A DNA stretch of 48,041 nt from Limosilactobacillus vaginalis DSM 5837 = ATCC 49540 (GCF_000159435.1 NZ_GG693412.1:212867-260907); one strand, 5' to 3'. Shown: positions 36,225 to 45,123, numbered from the stretch's first letter. Translations and numbers: made by a program. Notes: generated by a model not told the origin, from the letters alone.

Positions 36225-37400
36225 ATGGCCCTGACATATCAGCAGCTCCTGATTACGGTCCCATTAGTTTTACGCGCTGGAAATGTTCCCAGCATTGTGG
36301 GTGAAGCTGGCTTAGGAAAGTCCGCCTTAGTAGAGGAAGTTGCTAAAAAGATGGACGCTAAACTATATACCACCGTAGTTAGTTTGAGTGAAAAGGGAGA
36401 TCTTGCAATTCCGGTTCCGCCGCTGACTAGCGACTCCTTTGTTGAAACAAAAAATCATGGCCGTTTAGCAAATGTTCAGTTTGGTTATTCTGAAACGCTG
36501 GTGTCAATCGTTCGCTATGCTGAAGAGAATCCTAACCGAGCTATTATTTGGTTCCTGGATGAATTTAATCGGGGACCGCAGTCTGTTCAGAGTGAACTGA
36601 TGAATCTGGTTCTCCAACGTCAAATTAACAGTTTGCGTCTTCCGGAAACAGTTAAAATTGTGATTGCCGAAAATCCGGATAACACGATGGAAGGTTTTGA
36701 AAATAGTGAATATGCGGTTTCAACTGGTGATGCGGCAATTAAGGATCGGACTGTTCGTTTAGTAATGGCTAGTTCGACTAATGAATGGCTCGAGTGGGCT
36801 AAAAAGCCCCGTGGACAGGATAAGCGTTCTCAAATTAACCCGTTGGTAATTGAATATTTAACACAATATCCAAGCCGTTTAGTTCAGCCGCATCAATTTG
36901 GCTCTGATTTAACACCAACACCAAGAGCGTGGGAGCGAGTTTCGCGGAACTTGGACCAATTACAGAAGCTTCCCGGAAAAGTACAAGCACAATTGGCACC
37001 TGACTTGTTTAGCGGTGATTTGGGAACTGAAATTGGGGTTTCGTTTGCTAAATTTGTTCAAGCTCACGGGGTTCGCTTAAAGGTAAGCGATATGATAAAC
37101 CAAGCCGGACTAGAAACTGACTTCCAACAATTAGAAGAAGCAGATAAATTATCGCTCTTACGTGAATGGGTTAGAAAATATCCGGAAACGTTAGCCCAGA
37201 ATAGCGGGGCAGCCAATTTTAGTTCATACTTAACCGGTATTAGTCCGGATGGCCAATATTCGCTTATCCAGCAAGTCGGTGAAGACGATGAATTATTAAA
37301 TAAAATGTATAATACCGCTAAAGAAGATCCTGCCGGTGCGGTGGCAGAATTGTACGAAACTGGTGCTCAAATAGCTACTTATGGAGACCGTGGCGAATGA
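36225..37400 (+). CDS. MoxR-type AAA+ ATPase
   Basis: This 391-residue protein has Walker A GEAGLGKS (26-33), Walker B AIIWFLDEFNRG and a sensor 1-like ENPDN. The C-terminal part (about 200-391) is family-specific. MoxR ATPases act with VWA-domain partners as chaperones for metal or complex assembly. The partner is encoded directly downstream with a 4-base overlap (ATGA). I use the ATG at 36225 after GGGAGGAA; an ATG 5 codons earlier overlaps that site. Confidence 0.9.
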   Translation: MALTYQQLLITVPLVLRAGNVPSIVGEAGLGKSALVEEVAKKMDAKLYTTVVSLSEKGDLAIPVPPLTSDSFVETKNHGRLANVQFGYSETLVSIVRYAEENPNRAIIWFLDEFNRGPQSVQSELMNLVLQRQINSLRLPETVKIVIAENPDNTMEGFENSEYAVSTGDAAIKDRTVRLVMASSTNEWLEWAKKPRGQDKRSQINPLVIEYLTQYPSRLVQPHQFGSDLTPTPRAWERVSRNLDQLQKLPGKVQAQLAPDLFSGDLGTEIGVSFAKFVQAHGVRLKVSDMINQAGLETDFQQLEEADKLSLLREWVRKYPETLAQNSGAANFSSYLTGISPDGQYSLIQQVGEDDELLNKMYNTAKEDPAGAVAELYETGAQIATYGDRGE

Positions 37401-38692
37401 ATCAACTAGCAAAAATGCTTGAGCAATTAAGAAAAAATACTTCAGATTATGAAATGACTCAGCGTGTTCTTACTCAAGCTATTATTCAGGTTCTCCAGAG
37501 TCAGCGGATCCTTGGTGAAATTCTTCTGCAAGTTCCGCGACGGGTTGTTCAGGAACAAGATGCAACTTTGGGTCTCTTTTGGCAGAAAGATCAGATTGAG
37601 TTAAGGGTAGTTCCTCAAAAATTAGCCGAATTGCGAAGTGATGAAGTAGTAATTTTGTTAGAACATGAGGCTCTTCATTTATTATGGCAACACCCGCTAC
37701 GTTATGCTAATTCTCCTACGCCAGAACTAGTTCAATTGGCAACGGATATTGCTGTTAATCAATATTTACCAGAAGTTCCCCGTGAAACAATGACGCTAGA
37801 AAAACTGCAACGTTATTTGCAACGGCGAATTTTGCCGCATCAAGATTCGAGTAGCTATCTTCGGTTGTTAAAAAATCTGTCAGATCAAGATAGGCAGAAG
37901 CTACGACGAAAAGGTAAACGGGGTGCAGACCAGGATACTCAGGCAAAGTCTTCTCAGGTGGTTCAAGAAACGCATCAGGGATGGCAACTAGGGGATGCTC
38001 AACCTACTTCAGGAATTCAACAATTGCGGTTAGCTCAGTTCAAGAAGATCTTGCATCAGGCATATATGAATACTCCGAAAAAGGATCGTGGATTATTACC
38101 AGGTGATATTTTAACAACTTTATTGAAACCACAGATAAATAGTCGGTTTACTTGGCAGCAATTAGTTAGCCGCCAAGTAGGGACATTAGCTGCGGGAAGA
38201 GAAGAAGCAGCATACAGGTTCAATCGACGTCAACCCTGGCGGATGGAGCTTCCGGGAGCAGTTAGCCGACTTGTTCCCCGAGTTTTAGTCTTTGTTGACA
38301 ACTCTGGATCGGTGACTGATGATGAGCTGGAAAAGATATTAAGTCAGATTAGTTACTTGACGAATAGCGATCATCTTCCGGTGGAAATTTATCTGTTTGA
38401 TGCGCGTGTTCATTCTGAGCATTATCAACATATTGAAAATGGCAAGCGGGTTATTTTTCACCGAGTTGGTGGCGGAGGAACAAGTTTTCAATGCATATTT
38501 GATTTTCTCCATGATCGTCATATTAATCCGACAAACTCATTAGTAGTAATCATGACTGATGGATGGGGTGAGCAAAAGATTAACCCGTACAATTTCCACC
38601 AGGTCGATTGGTTGGTAACGGGGGCAACTACAGATTTATCACTTCAACGTCCGGTTGGGCGGGTTCTTAGCTTAAAGAAGGAAATAAAATGA
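37397..38692 (+). CDS. VWA-like protein with HEALH motif (DUF2201-type), partner of the MoxR ATPase
   Basis: This 431-residue protein has two parts. The N-terminal part has a zinc-metallopeptidase-like motif within ILLEHEALHLLWQH (His90, Glu91, His94). The C-terminal VWA-like domain has the MIDAS motif VDNSGSV (Asp301), GGGTSF and MTDGWG. This matches the DUF2201 architecture. The 4-base overlaps with both neighbours show tight coupling. Peptidase activity is not established for this family; the HExxH may be structural. Substrates are unknown. Confidence 0.88.
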   Translation: MNQLAKMLEQLRKNTSDYEMTQRVLTQAIIQVLQSQRILGEILLQVPRRVVQEQDATLGLFWQKDQIELRVVPQKLAELRSDEVVILLEHEALHLLWQHPLRYANSPTPELVQLATDIAVNQYLPEVPRETMTLEKLQRYLQRRILPHQDSSSYLRLLKNLSDQDRQKLRRKGKRGADQDTQAKSSQVVQETHQGWQLGDAQPTSGIQQLRLAQFKKILHQAYMNTPKKDRGLLPGDILTTLLKPQINSRFTWQQLVSRQVGTLAAGREEAAYRFNRRQPWRMELPGAVSRLVPRVLVFVDNSGSVTDDELEKILSQISYLTNSDHLPVEIYLFDARVHSEHYQHIENGKRVIFHRVGGGGTSFQCIFDFLHDRHINPTNSLVVIMTDGWGEQKINPYNFHQVDWLVTGATTDLSLQRPVGRVLSLKKEIK

Positions 38693-38982
38693 CTGAATTA
38701 TTAAAGCCGACAGTAATGAAACAGATCTTAACCCATTCGAAAGAATACCAGCGGGCAGTCAAGCTCCTGAACGTTGATTGGGATCTGGGAAATCAGATGC
38801 TCTTTCAGGACCGGGTAATGGCTGCGGATATAATTCTAGCTCGTCAGCTACAACACCATCACTTAATAATCGGGAACGTTAACCTTGATGATTATCAAGC
38901 GGTTGGTCAATTATTAAGCCAGCATTCTCAATGGTTTAGTGGAGCTGCGCGGTTCGAGCTCTTAAAGCCCTTTAATGGATAA
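38689..38982 (+). CDS. Small protein of unknown function, third gene of the MoxR-VWA unit
   Basis: This 97-residue, mostly helical soluble protein overlaps the VWA gene by 4 bases (ATGA), so it is translated with it. It contains a His cluster, QLQHHHLI, and no motif I know. Its tight coupling suggests a dedicated partner or substrate of the ATPase pair. Confidence 0.8.
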   Translation: MTELLKPTVMKQILTHSKEYQRAVKLLNVDWDLGNQMLFQDRVMAADIILARQLQHHHLIIGNVNLDDYQAVGQLLSQHSQWFSGAARFELLKPFNG

Positions 38983-39036
38983 CGGATAATTAAAAATAGT
39001 ATAATAAATGTATGACTGATAAGGAGGATGAAGAGC

Positions 39037-40941
39037 GTGACAGTGAATGAACAAGAAATAAAAAATGACTTATATGAAGCAGTTAATGGAGAGTGGTTAA
39101 AGGCCGCCAAAATTCCTGATGATAAGCCAGCAACCGGAGGCTTTAATGACCTTGTTGACGAGATTGATAAGCAACTCATGGATGATCTAGATGCTTATGC
39201 AGAGGGAAAAGAAAAAAGCGATGATTCTCGTTTCAACGAGATGGTAAAGCTATACCGGGTTGCTAAAAAATTCGATTTCCGTAAAAAAGTTGGTCCCCGG
39301 CCCCTTAAGCGGATGCTTACAAGTATTGAAGAATTAAAGTCATATGATGAATACCAGGGTCAATGGCGGAACTGGATTATGGCGGGGATGCCGTCACCGG
39401 TTGTCTTTGATATTGATGCTGATATGAAGAATGCAACTGTTTATGCTCTGTTTGCTTCTGCTCCTTCATTGATCTTGCCAGATAAGAGCTATTATGAAGA
39501 CGATAAGAAAGAGCAGCACGATCAATTATTGAAACTATGGTCATCAATGGTTGCTACCTTGATGGACAAGCTGGGTTATAGCAAAGATGAGGCTGCTAAA
39601 CACATTGAAAATGCTAAGAAATTTGATGCCTTACTTGCACCAAATGTCAAAAGTGCTGAAGAAGCGGCTGATTACAGTAAAATGTATAATCCGCAAACCG
39701 TCGAAGAATTAGCAGGTTCAACTGATCAGCTTGACCTGGCAGATGTGATTAAACGGTTGGTTAAAACGACTCCGGAAAAGGTCATTGTAACCGAACCAAA
39801 ATACTTTAAGGCGCTTAATGGGATCTTAACGGATCACTTTGAATTGTTTAAGAGTTGGGCATTAATTAACGTTATCCGGGCTAATGCTAGTTACCTTGAT
39901 GATGAGATGCGGGAGATTAACGGTCGTTATAGTCGAGCACTTTCTGGTAGTAAAAAGCCAATCAATCAGCGGAAATTTGCTTATTACTTGGCAAGAGATG
40001 TCTTTAGCCAAGTAATGGGTGACTATTACGGGAAAAAGTACTTTGGTCCCCAAGCCAAGGAAGACGTCCACCATATGGTTGAGCAGATGATCAAGGTATA
40101 CAAGGGCCGACTAGCTAACAATGACTGGTTAAGCAAGGCTACCCGTGATAAGGCGATCTTGAAGTTAGACAAGTTGGGTATTCAGGTCGGGTACCCAGAT
40201 AAGATTCCAGCACTTTATGATCAAATTAAAATTGATGAGGGTGAGTCATTAATTGCAAACCTCAATCAAGCTAACATTGTCGCAAATCGTGAGATGTTTA
40301 GTCGGTGGAACAAGCCTGTTGACCGGATGCGCTGGGAAATGAGTGCGGCAACCGTAAACGCATATTACCACCCGTTTAAGAATATTATCGTCTTCCCGGC
40401 CGCAATCTTGCAGGCACCATTCTATTCACTAAAGCAAAGTAGTAGTGAGAATTATGGTGGAATTGGTGCGGTAATTGCTCATGAAATCTCGCATGCCTTT
40501 GATAATAACGGGGCCCTTTTTGATGAATTAGGGAACCTCAATAACTGGTGGACAGAAGAAGATTCCGCCCATTTCAAGCAGTTAGCACAAAAGATGATCA
40601 AAGAATTTGATGGAATTGAATTTGCTGGTCAGAAGGTTAATGGGAAGTTGACTGTTTCCGAAAACATTGCTGATGCCGGTGGCTTGAGCTGTGCCTTAGA
40701 GGCTGCCAAGCAAGAAGATGACTTTGACGCCAAGAAGTTCTTTATTAACTGGGCAACAATTTGGCGAATGAAAGCCACTAAGCAGTATGAACAACTGTTA
40801 CTTTCCATTGACGTTCACGCTCCGCAAAAACTCCGGGCTAATATCCAAGCCGAAAACCTCGATGACTTCTACTCCGCTTTCAACATCCAACCTAATGATC
40901 CGATGTTCAAAGCCCCTGAGGATCGGGTGAATATTTGGTGA
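39037..40941 (+). CDS. pepO: M13-family neutral endopeptidase PepO
   Basis: This 634-residue peptidase has the zinc motif HEISH (482-486) in VIAHEISHAFDNNG, followed by ENIADAGG, which supplies the third ligand. Substrate-binding NAYYHP lies upstream of it. No signal peptide is seen, so it is the intracellular oligopeptidase of lactic acid bacteria. I chose the GTG at 39037, 9 bases after AAGGAGG; the ATG at 39028 abuts that site directly. Confidence 0.93.
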   Translation: MTVNEQEIKNDLYEAVNGEWLKAAKIPDDKPATGGFNDLVDEIDKQLMDDLDAYAEGKEKSDDSRFNEMVKLYRVAKKFDFRKKVGPRPLKRMLTSIEELKSYDEYQGQWRNWIMAGMPSPVVFDIDADMKNATVYALFASAPSLILPDKSYYEDDKKEQHDQLLKLWSSMVATLMDKLGYSKDEAAKHIENAKKFDALLAPNVKSAEEAADYSKMYNPQTVEELAGSTDQLDLADVIKRLVKTTPEKVIVTEPKYFKALNGILTDHFELFKSWALINVIRANASYLDDEMREINGRYSRALSGSKKPINQRKFAYYLARDVFSQVMGDYYGKKYFGPQAKEDVHHMVEQMIKVYKGRLANNDWLSKATRDKAILKLDKLGIQVGYPDKIPALYDQIKIDEGESLIANLNQANIVANREMFSRWNKPVDRMRWEMSAATVNAYYHPFKNIIVFPAAILQAPFYSLKQSSSENYGGIGAVIAHEISHAFDNNGALFDELGNLNNWWTEEDSAHFKQLAQKMIKEFDGIEFAGQKVNGKLTVSENIADAGGLSCALEAAKQEDDFDAKKFFINWATIWRMKATKQYEQLLLSIDVHAPQKLRANIQAENLDDFYSAFNIQPNDPMFKAPEDRVNIW

Positions 40942-40948
40942 GTGTGTG

Positions 40949-41160
40949 AGCCGTGACGAATTAGCAACTGAGCACTAGAAAATCCCGGACGATGATTGGC
41001 TTGCAATCAAGGACGGGATAGCTAGGCGGAAGTTGCGGTCACGGCTAACAGTCCTTGGTAATGTTGCATTAGAACTGCTAGCTCTAGCAAGTTCCTGGCG
41101 AGCACGTTTTAGCTATGCTGCAGTAGCACTGATTGCGGCACTTCTACTTCTAAGGTAAGT
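40949..41160 (+). repeat. Complex interspersed repeat, copy A
   Basis: This region begins the non-coding stretch after pepO and holds no ORF I can support. An outer inverted repeat pairs AGCCGTGAC (40949) with GTCACGGCT (41038-41046), with inner CTAG and CAACT/AGTTG pairs and an ATCCCGG/ACGGGAT stem. Positions 41023-41045 match 47901-47923 (opposite strand) over 23 bases. Two diverged units of about 55 bases follow, sharing ATGTTGCATT or ATGCTGCAGT and GCGAGCACGTTTT with the other copy. Confidence 0.7.
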
Positions 41161-41163
41161 TCA

Positions 41164-41209
41164 AAAAGTTCCACTTGTCTTGCGAGAATAGACAAGTGGA
41201 ACTTTTTTG
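41164..41209 (+). terminator. Strong terminator
   Basis: AAAAAGTTCCACTTGTCT pairs with AGACAAGTGGAACTTTTT perfectly and is followed by T residues. It closes the pepO/repeat transcript. Confidence 0.88.
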
Positions 41210-41267
41210 TTGCCACGATGCTTAGCGTGACATTTAACGTACTTTTGGTTATCTTAGTATCAGAATT

Positions 41268-41281
41268 ATTTCCCGGGAAAT
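41268..41281. repeat. 14-bp perfect palindrome, copy 2
   Basis: ATTTCCCGGGAAAT, identical to 22492-22505, lies next to a weak -10-like TAATAT (41287-41292) just ahead of the XRE regulator gene. It is a good candidate operator. Confidence 0.7.
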
Positions 41282-41312
41282 CAATTTAATATCGGTGGAG
41301 GTTAAATTGGAG

Positions 41313-41939
41313 ATGAATTTTGCTCAAAAAATGAAATCTTATCGACAGAAGAATAATTGGACCCAGCAAGATATTGCTGAAAGGCTAAATGTTTCACGAA
41401 AAACAATTTCCAGTTGGGAAAATAGCCGAAGTTATCCAGATATCTTTATGTTGGTTCAAATTAGTGACCTCTACCGTGTAAGTTTAGATGATTTATTACG
41501 GGAGGATCATAAAATGATTGATAGCTATAAGCAAGAACATGAAATAAATAAAAAAGAACGGCGGACTTTTATCTTTAGCTACATTATTAACGTTATTATG
41601 TCAGTAATTTTATTAGCAAAGCCTGTGATAATGGGTAACTTAACTCTGCGAAAGTTCACGTGGGTATTAGTATTAGCGCTAATTTTCAATACGGTTGTTC
41701 TTCTAAAGTATATTGACTGGAAAAGGTTGAAGATGAAGTACGGATTCTATATTTGTTGGCTTGTCTTGGCTGTGATGCAATTTGAGCTAACTGCTTCGTC
41801 ACTTTCAGTAATGCCAGGAGATATCCATAACTATTTAGGATATGTTTCTGGAAGGGTTACGGGATATATCTTATTTGGCTTTTGCGTTACCGCTACAATT
41901 TGGCTATATCCGCAATTTAAATCCAAAATTGAACAGTAA
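41313..41939 (+). CDS. XRE-family regulator with C-terminal membrane helices
   Basis: The product is about 208 residues. The N-terminal XRE helix-turn-helix (about 4-58) contains WTQQDIAERLNVSRKTISSWE. About four membrane helices follow (from about 82). This layout tethers the DNA-binding domain to the membrane, suggesting it senses an envelope signal. The start is ATG 41313 or TTG 41307; GGTGGAGG at 41294-41301 fits TTG better by spacing. A palindrome immediately upstream is a likely binding site. Confidence 0.85.
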   Translation: MNFAQKMKSYRQKNNWTQQDIAERLNVSRKTISSWENSRSYPDIFMLVQISDLYRVSLDDLLREDHKMIDSYKQEHEINKKERRTFIFSYIINVIMSVILLAKPVIMGNLTLRKFTWVLVLALIFNTVVLLKYIDWKRLKMKYGFYICWLVLAVMQFELTASSLSVMPGDIHNYLGYVSGRVTGYILFGFCVTATIWLYPQFKSKIEQ

Positions 41940-42028
41940 GAATCGACAGAGGAATTAAATCTTTGAAAGAGGGGATTTAGTTCCTCTTAAGTTCTATAAT
42001 AAAAAATATCAGGACAGGAGGGAGAAAA

Positions 42029-42538
42029 ATGCACCAGCTCAAAGCAATCCAAGGAGATATTACTCAGGTTCACGTTGACGCGATTGTCAACGCTGCTAAT
42101 ACAACGTTACTTGGTGGCGGTGGTGTTGATGGAGCGATTCATCGGGCTGCTGGCCCTGGATTGTACGCTGCTTGTTTGAAATTTCATGGTTGTCCAACCG
42201 GTGAAGCACGGATTACACATGGCTTTCGTCTGCCAGCAAAGTACGTTATCCACACGCCGGGACCAATTTGGCATGGCGGTACTAATGACGAGGACGAATT
42301 GTTAGCTAATTCATACCGGAATAGTTTGCAGCTTGCTGAAGAAAACGATTGTCGTACGGTAGCTTTTCCTTCTATTAGTACTGGAGTGTATGCTTTTCCG
42401 TTAGCTCGGGCTGCTCACATTGCCATCACAACAATCCGTGATTTTCTTAAAACGAGTCAGGTTGTCGATGAAGTTGAGATGGTCTGTTTTGATCCAATCA
42501 CCTATGCAGCTTACCAAAAAGAAATCAAAGAAGAATAG
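42029..42538 (+). CDS. Macrodomain protein (ADP-ribose hydrolase, YmdB/MacroD-type)
   Basis: This 169-residue single macrodomain has the ADP-ribose-binding segments [32 protein letters not shown] and [12 protein letters not shown]. Members remove acetyl or ADP-ribose groups from O-acetyl-ADP-ribose or modified proteins. No ADP-ribosyltransferase or sirtuin gene is adjacent. An AGGAGGGAG site precedes the ATG. Confidence 0.93.
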   Translation: MHQLKAIQGDITQVHVDAIVNAANTTLLGGGGVDGAIHRAAGPGLYAACLKFHGCPTGEARITHGFRLPAKYVIHTPGPIWHGGTNDEDELLANSYRNSLQLAEENDCRTVAFPSISTGVYAFPLARAAHIAITTIRDFLKTSQVVDEVEMVCFDPITYAAYQKEIKEE

Positions 42539-42542
42539 TAAA

Positions 42543-42590
42543 AATAAACTTCAAGAACTTAATTGTAAAGCTCTAGAAGTTTATTTGTTT
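42543..42590. terminator. Bidirectional terminator
   Basis: AATAAACTTC (from 42543) pairs with GAAGTTTATT (42576-42585) with a partly paired interior, and TGTTT follows. It lies between the macrodomain gene and the convergent ABC operon. Confidence 0.65.
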
Positions 42591-42666
42591 AAAATCTTTT
42601 TCTTCTAAACGCTAAGTATCCTAGTCCTGAAATCAAAACGATATAGCAGCAAGTTCCCCAGAAGAG

Positions 42667-43359
42667 TTAGCTGTTAGAAAGCATGGAAGTGGGATGGTAG
42701 GATGCGTAATTATAATATTGAGTTGTGAGATTAGTCATGTTAAGGGGGTTCCACTTGAGGATTTGATCAATTCCCAAGTTAGCGTTTAGTAAACTTGCAG
42801 AAAAGCCTCTCCCCATAAAAATGATAATCGCATTAATCGCAATAACAATTGCATCGGAGTTAATCAGACAAGAGAAGAGACACAGTAAGCTGATAATTAA
42901 GGTTGAAGTTATGATGTCAATACCAGTCGTCGCTAGCATGTTTACTACTAGTGGCTGATGGTATTTATAAATACTTGTCCATGATACTGGTGCATTGAGA
43001 AGCGGAATAATATTTAAAAGAACGGTAAAGATAATTGCTAAAAGGTGAAGGGCTACGTTATAGATAAATAGTGCAATGTACTTTGCCATAAAGGTAGCTA
43101 GTTTGCTCGATGAATGATAAATCAGTGCAAGGATCGTATTGTTTTGAAATTCTGTTGAAAAAATAGTTGATCCAAGGATGACAAGAATTAGCATAATAAT
43201 GTCGCTGGAATTATAACAGGTCATCACAAGCAAATTGGAATAGTCTCTCCCCGTTGCTAATCCCATAATAATCATTAGGCCGATCATTATCACGGGCATC
43301 CACCAAGTGAGTTTGCGGTGACTGAGTTTATAAAGTTCACGATGTAATTCGGGATACAT
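42667..43359 (-). CDS. ABC-2 permease (LanG/LanE-like), C-terminally truncated by a stop
   Basis: This 230-residue protein has about five membrane helices. It is similar in plan to the permease encoded just upstream, starting MYPELHRELYKLSHRKLTW. The frame stops at TAA (42669-42667). In the same frame, codons continue for 25 more residues (LFWGTCCYIVLISGLGYLAF, then basic residues) to a stop at 42589. Those residues match the last helix of the sister permease (ELFLGNGCYTLLFIILGLWAF). A single base change therefore removed the final helix. The full protein would have 256 residues. Function may be impaired. Confidence 0.85.
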   Translation of the reverse strand: MYPELHRELYKLSHRKLTWWMPVIMIGLMIIMGLATGRDYSNLLVMTCYNSSDIIMLILVILGSTIFSTEFQNNTILALIYHSSSKLATFMAKYIALFIYNVALHLLAIIFTVLLNIIPLLNAPVSWTSIYKYHQPLVVNMLATTGIDIITSTLIISLLCLFSCLINSDAIVIAINAIIIFMGRGFSASLLNANLGIDQILKWNPLNMTNLTTQYYNYASYHPTSMLSNS

Positions 43360-43371
43360 ACTTGTCCCTCC

Positions 43372-44121
43372 CTATTTTTGGTAGTTTTTAAAGGCCCACA
43401 GTCCCAAAATAATGAATAGTAGGGTATAGCAACCATTACCGAGAAATAATTCAAAATTACTGAGATGGGTAATTTTAATTACACTTTGATTAGATAGTTG
43501 AACAATGATGTTAATCATATTAAGCGGGTTCCACGCCCATAATTGTTTCGGAAGGATATTCATTAATAGCCCAGAAAAATTAGCTCCCAAAAAATCGACT
43601 GCAAGGCCAATAATGATGACAATTGAATTTGACTTCAACAAGATAACCAAAAGTAGTGAGAGAGAAATGGTAAACAGTAGGTAGATAAAAGCGCCTAGAA
43701 AGTTATACCCTAACGCTGTAATCAGGGAATAACCATGAAAATTGTCAGACCACGAATAGTTATTTCCTAGAAGCAGCATCAAAATCAGTGAGCAAATAAA
43801 GCCAGCCAATAACAAAGTAATCCCATAAACCACTAGAGTAATCAATTTAGCAAGGTAAATGGTAAACGGGTGGTTACTCTTAAAAAGAAGTGTGACCATT
43901 GTGTTGTTACGATATTCCATTGAAATAGAATCAGCACTGACAGCAACCATAATAATCGCACACCATTGAATAGCCCCAAATCCCTGAGTGATCAAGAAGG
44001 GGTTAACCTTGTATGCAGGAATGCTGCTATAAAGCATTAGCGCGATCATAATAAGAAGGCCGTAAAGAGAAGTTCGCTGGTGAGTGAATTTATAAATTTC
44101 TTGTGACAAATTATTTCCCAT
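43372..44121 (-). CDS. ABC-2 permease (LanE/LanG-like)
   Basis: This 249-residue protein has about six membrane helices. It starts MGNNLSQEIYKFTHQRTS, the cytoplasmic lead-in typical of bacteriocin-immunity permeases. The ATG at 44121 follows GGCGGGAGAATT; the longer open frame upstream lies in the ATPase gene. It overlaps the ATPase gene end by 11 bases. With the ATPase and the second permease it forms a LanFEG/BcrAB-type exporter. Confidence 0.88.
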   Translation of the reverse strand: MGNNLSQEIYKFTHQRTSLYGLLIMIALMLYSSIPAYKVNPFLITQGFGAIQWCAIIMVAVSADSISMEYRNNTMVTLLFKSNHPFTIYLAKLITLVVYGITLLLAGFICSLILMLLLGNNYSWSDNFHGYSLITALGYNFLGAFIYLLFTISLSLLLVILLKSNSIVIIIGLAVDFLGANFSGLLMNILPKQLWAWNPLNMINIIVQLSNQSVIKITHLSNFELFLGNGCYTLLFIILGLWAFKNYQK

Positions 44122-44998
44122 TTGAATTCTCCCGCCTTTCTTTAAGGACAGTAATGATTTTCTTCTCGAAAGATGGGACATTAGGAACAAGTTCCCGTAA
44201 CCAGACCTGGTTCTTGAATAGTATTTGTTGAATTTGAGAGAGTGCATCCTTATTAACAATTAGTCCAGTAGAGGTAGGGATTACAGTAATGGAATTAGCG
44301 GTTAATAATTTAATGGCGGTTTGATTATCAGTGGTTACCAAGCGATATTGCTGACTGTCTCTTTCTTGAAATTGGGAAACGGGGACATCCATAATGATAT
44401 GTCCCTGGTTTAAAATGATTACGGAAGTCATTACCTTTTGCAGTTCGCTTAAAACATGACTTGAAATAAGAAATGCGGTTCCCTTGTGTGCATACTCGTG
44501 AATTATTTTTCTGATAAGAATGGTAGTTTCGATGTCTAAACCATTCATTGGTTCATCTAAGATCACAAACTGGGGATGGTTAAGTAGAGCTAATGCGATC
44601 CCTAATTTTTGTTTCATCCCAATTGAATAGCTTTTGGCCTGACGCTGAATATAGGAATTCATTTGTAGTTTAGTGATTAATTCAGCGACCTCACCTTTAT
44701 CAGTTGAATATAGGGAGAGATTATCCTTTCCGCTTAAAAATGGGTAAATTGCAGGATTTTCGATCAAGGCCCCAACATTTTGTAGAGCCTTGTGATTATT
44801 GGCAGTAATGGGCTGATTGTTAAAAGTAATCGATCCGGTGAATTTTGTTAGACCCAGAAGAGTTTTCATAATGGTTGTTTTACCTGCGCCGTTCGGTCCA
44901 ATTAAACCCACGATTTCACCCGGCTTGATACTAAATGAAGCATTCTCGATTATCTGCTTACGACCATAGAAAATATTAAGATTCTTCACGGTTAGCAT
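44111..44998 (-). CDS. ABC ATPase of LanF/BcrA type
   Basis: This 295-residue protein has Walker A GPNGAGKTT, signature YSIGMKQKLG, Walker B FVILDEPMNGLD and a C-terminal extension of about 80 residues typical of BcrA/LanF. The ATG at 44998 follows TTGGGGAGATG; the frame extends upstream without a ribosome site. It powers the two ABC-2 permeases and likely protects against membrane-active peptides. No lantibiotic synthesis gene is in the window. Confidence 0.9.
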   Translation of the reverse strand: MLTVKNLNIFYGRKQIIENASFSIKPGEIVGLIGPNGAGKTTIMKTLLGLTKFTGSITFNNQPITANNHKALQNVGALIENPAIYPFLSGKDNLSLYSTDKGEVAELITKLQMNSYIQRQAKSYSIGMKQKLGIALALLNHPQFVILDEPMNGLDIETTILIRKIIHEYAHKGTAFLISSHVLSELQKVMTSVIILNQGHIIMDVPVSQFQERDSQQYRLVTTDNQTAIKLLTANSITVIPTSTGLIVNKDALSQIQQILFKNQVWLRELVPNVPSFEKKIITVLKERRENSNGK

Positions 44999-45032
44999 TG
45001 AATCATCTCCCCAATAAGTTGAATTCACCTTA

Positions 45033-45060
45033 ATTCTATATGGGGGGGTTCATTAATCAA
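45033..45060 (-). promoter_or_regulatory. Promoter of the LanFEG-like operon
   Basis: On the minus strand, TTGATT (45060-45055) and TAGAAT (45038-45033) are 16 bases apart. The spacer contains seven consecutive C, which may vary in length and tune expression. Confidence 0.5.
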
Positions 45061-45073
45061 TAGGTGAACAAAT

Positions 45074-45119
45074 TAAAAACTCTTAGTACGCTGAATCTGG
45101 TAATACTAAGAGCTTTTTT
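45074..45119 (-). terminator. Terminator of the BceAB-like pair
   Basis: On the minus strand, GCTCTTAGTATTA and TACTAAGAG pair and are followed by TTTTTAATTT. Confidence 0.8.
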
Positions 45120-45123
45120 GAGA

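Noticed and set aside
36225-38982. MoxR-VWA operon as an anti-phage defence system
   Set aside because: There is no nuclease, toxin or other defence effector, and neighbours are housekeeping genes. MoxR-VWA pairs are generally linked to assembly or stress functions.
41313-42538. XRE plus macrodomain as a toxin-antitoxin pair of the DarTG kind
   Set aside because: No DarT-like ADP-ribosyltransferase is adjacent. The XRE protein has membrane helices and the macrodomain looks like the YmdB/MacroD group.
42667-45028. Lantibiotic biosynthesis cluster
   Set aside because: Only exporter genes are present; no precursor peptide, LanB/LanC/LanM or LanT gene was found.
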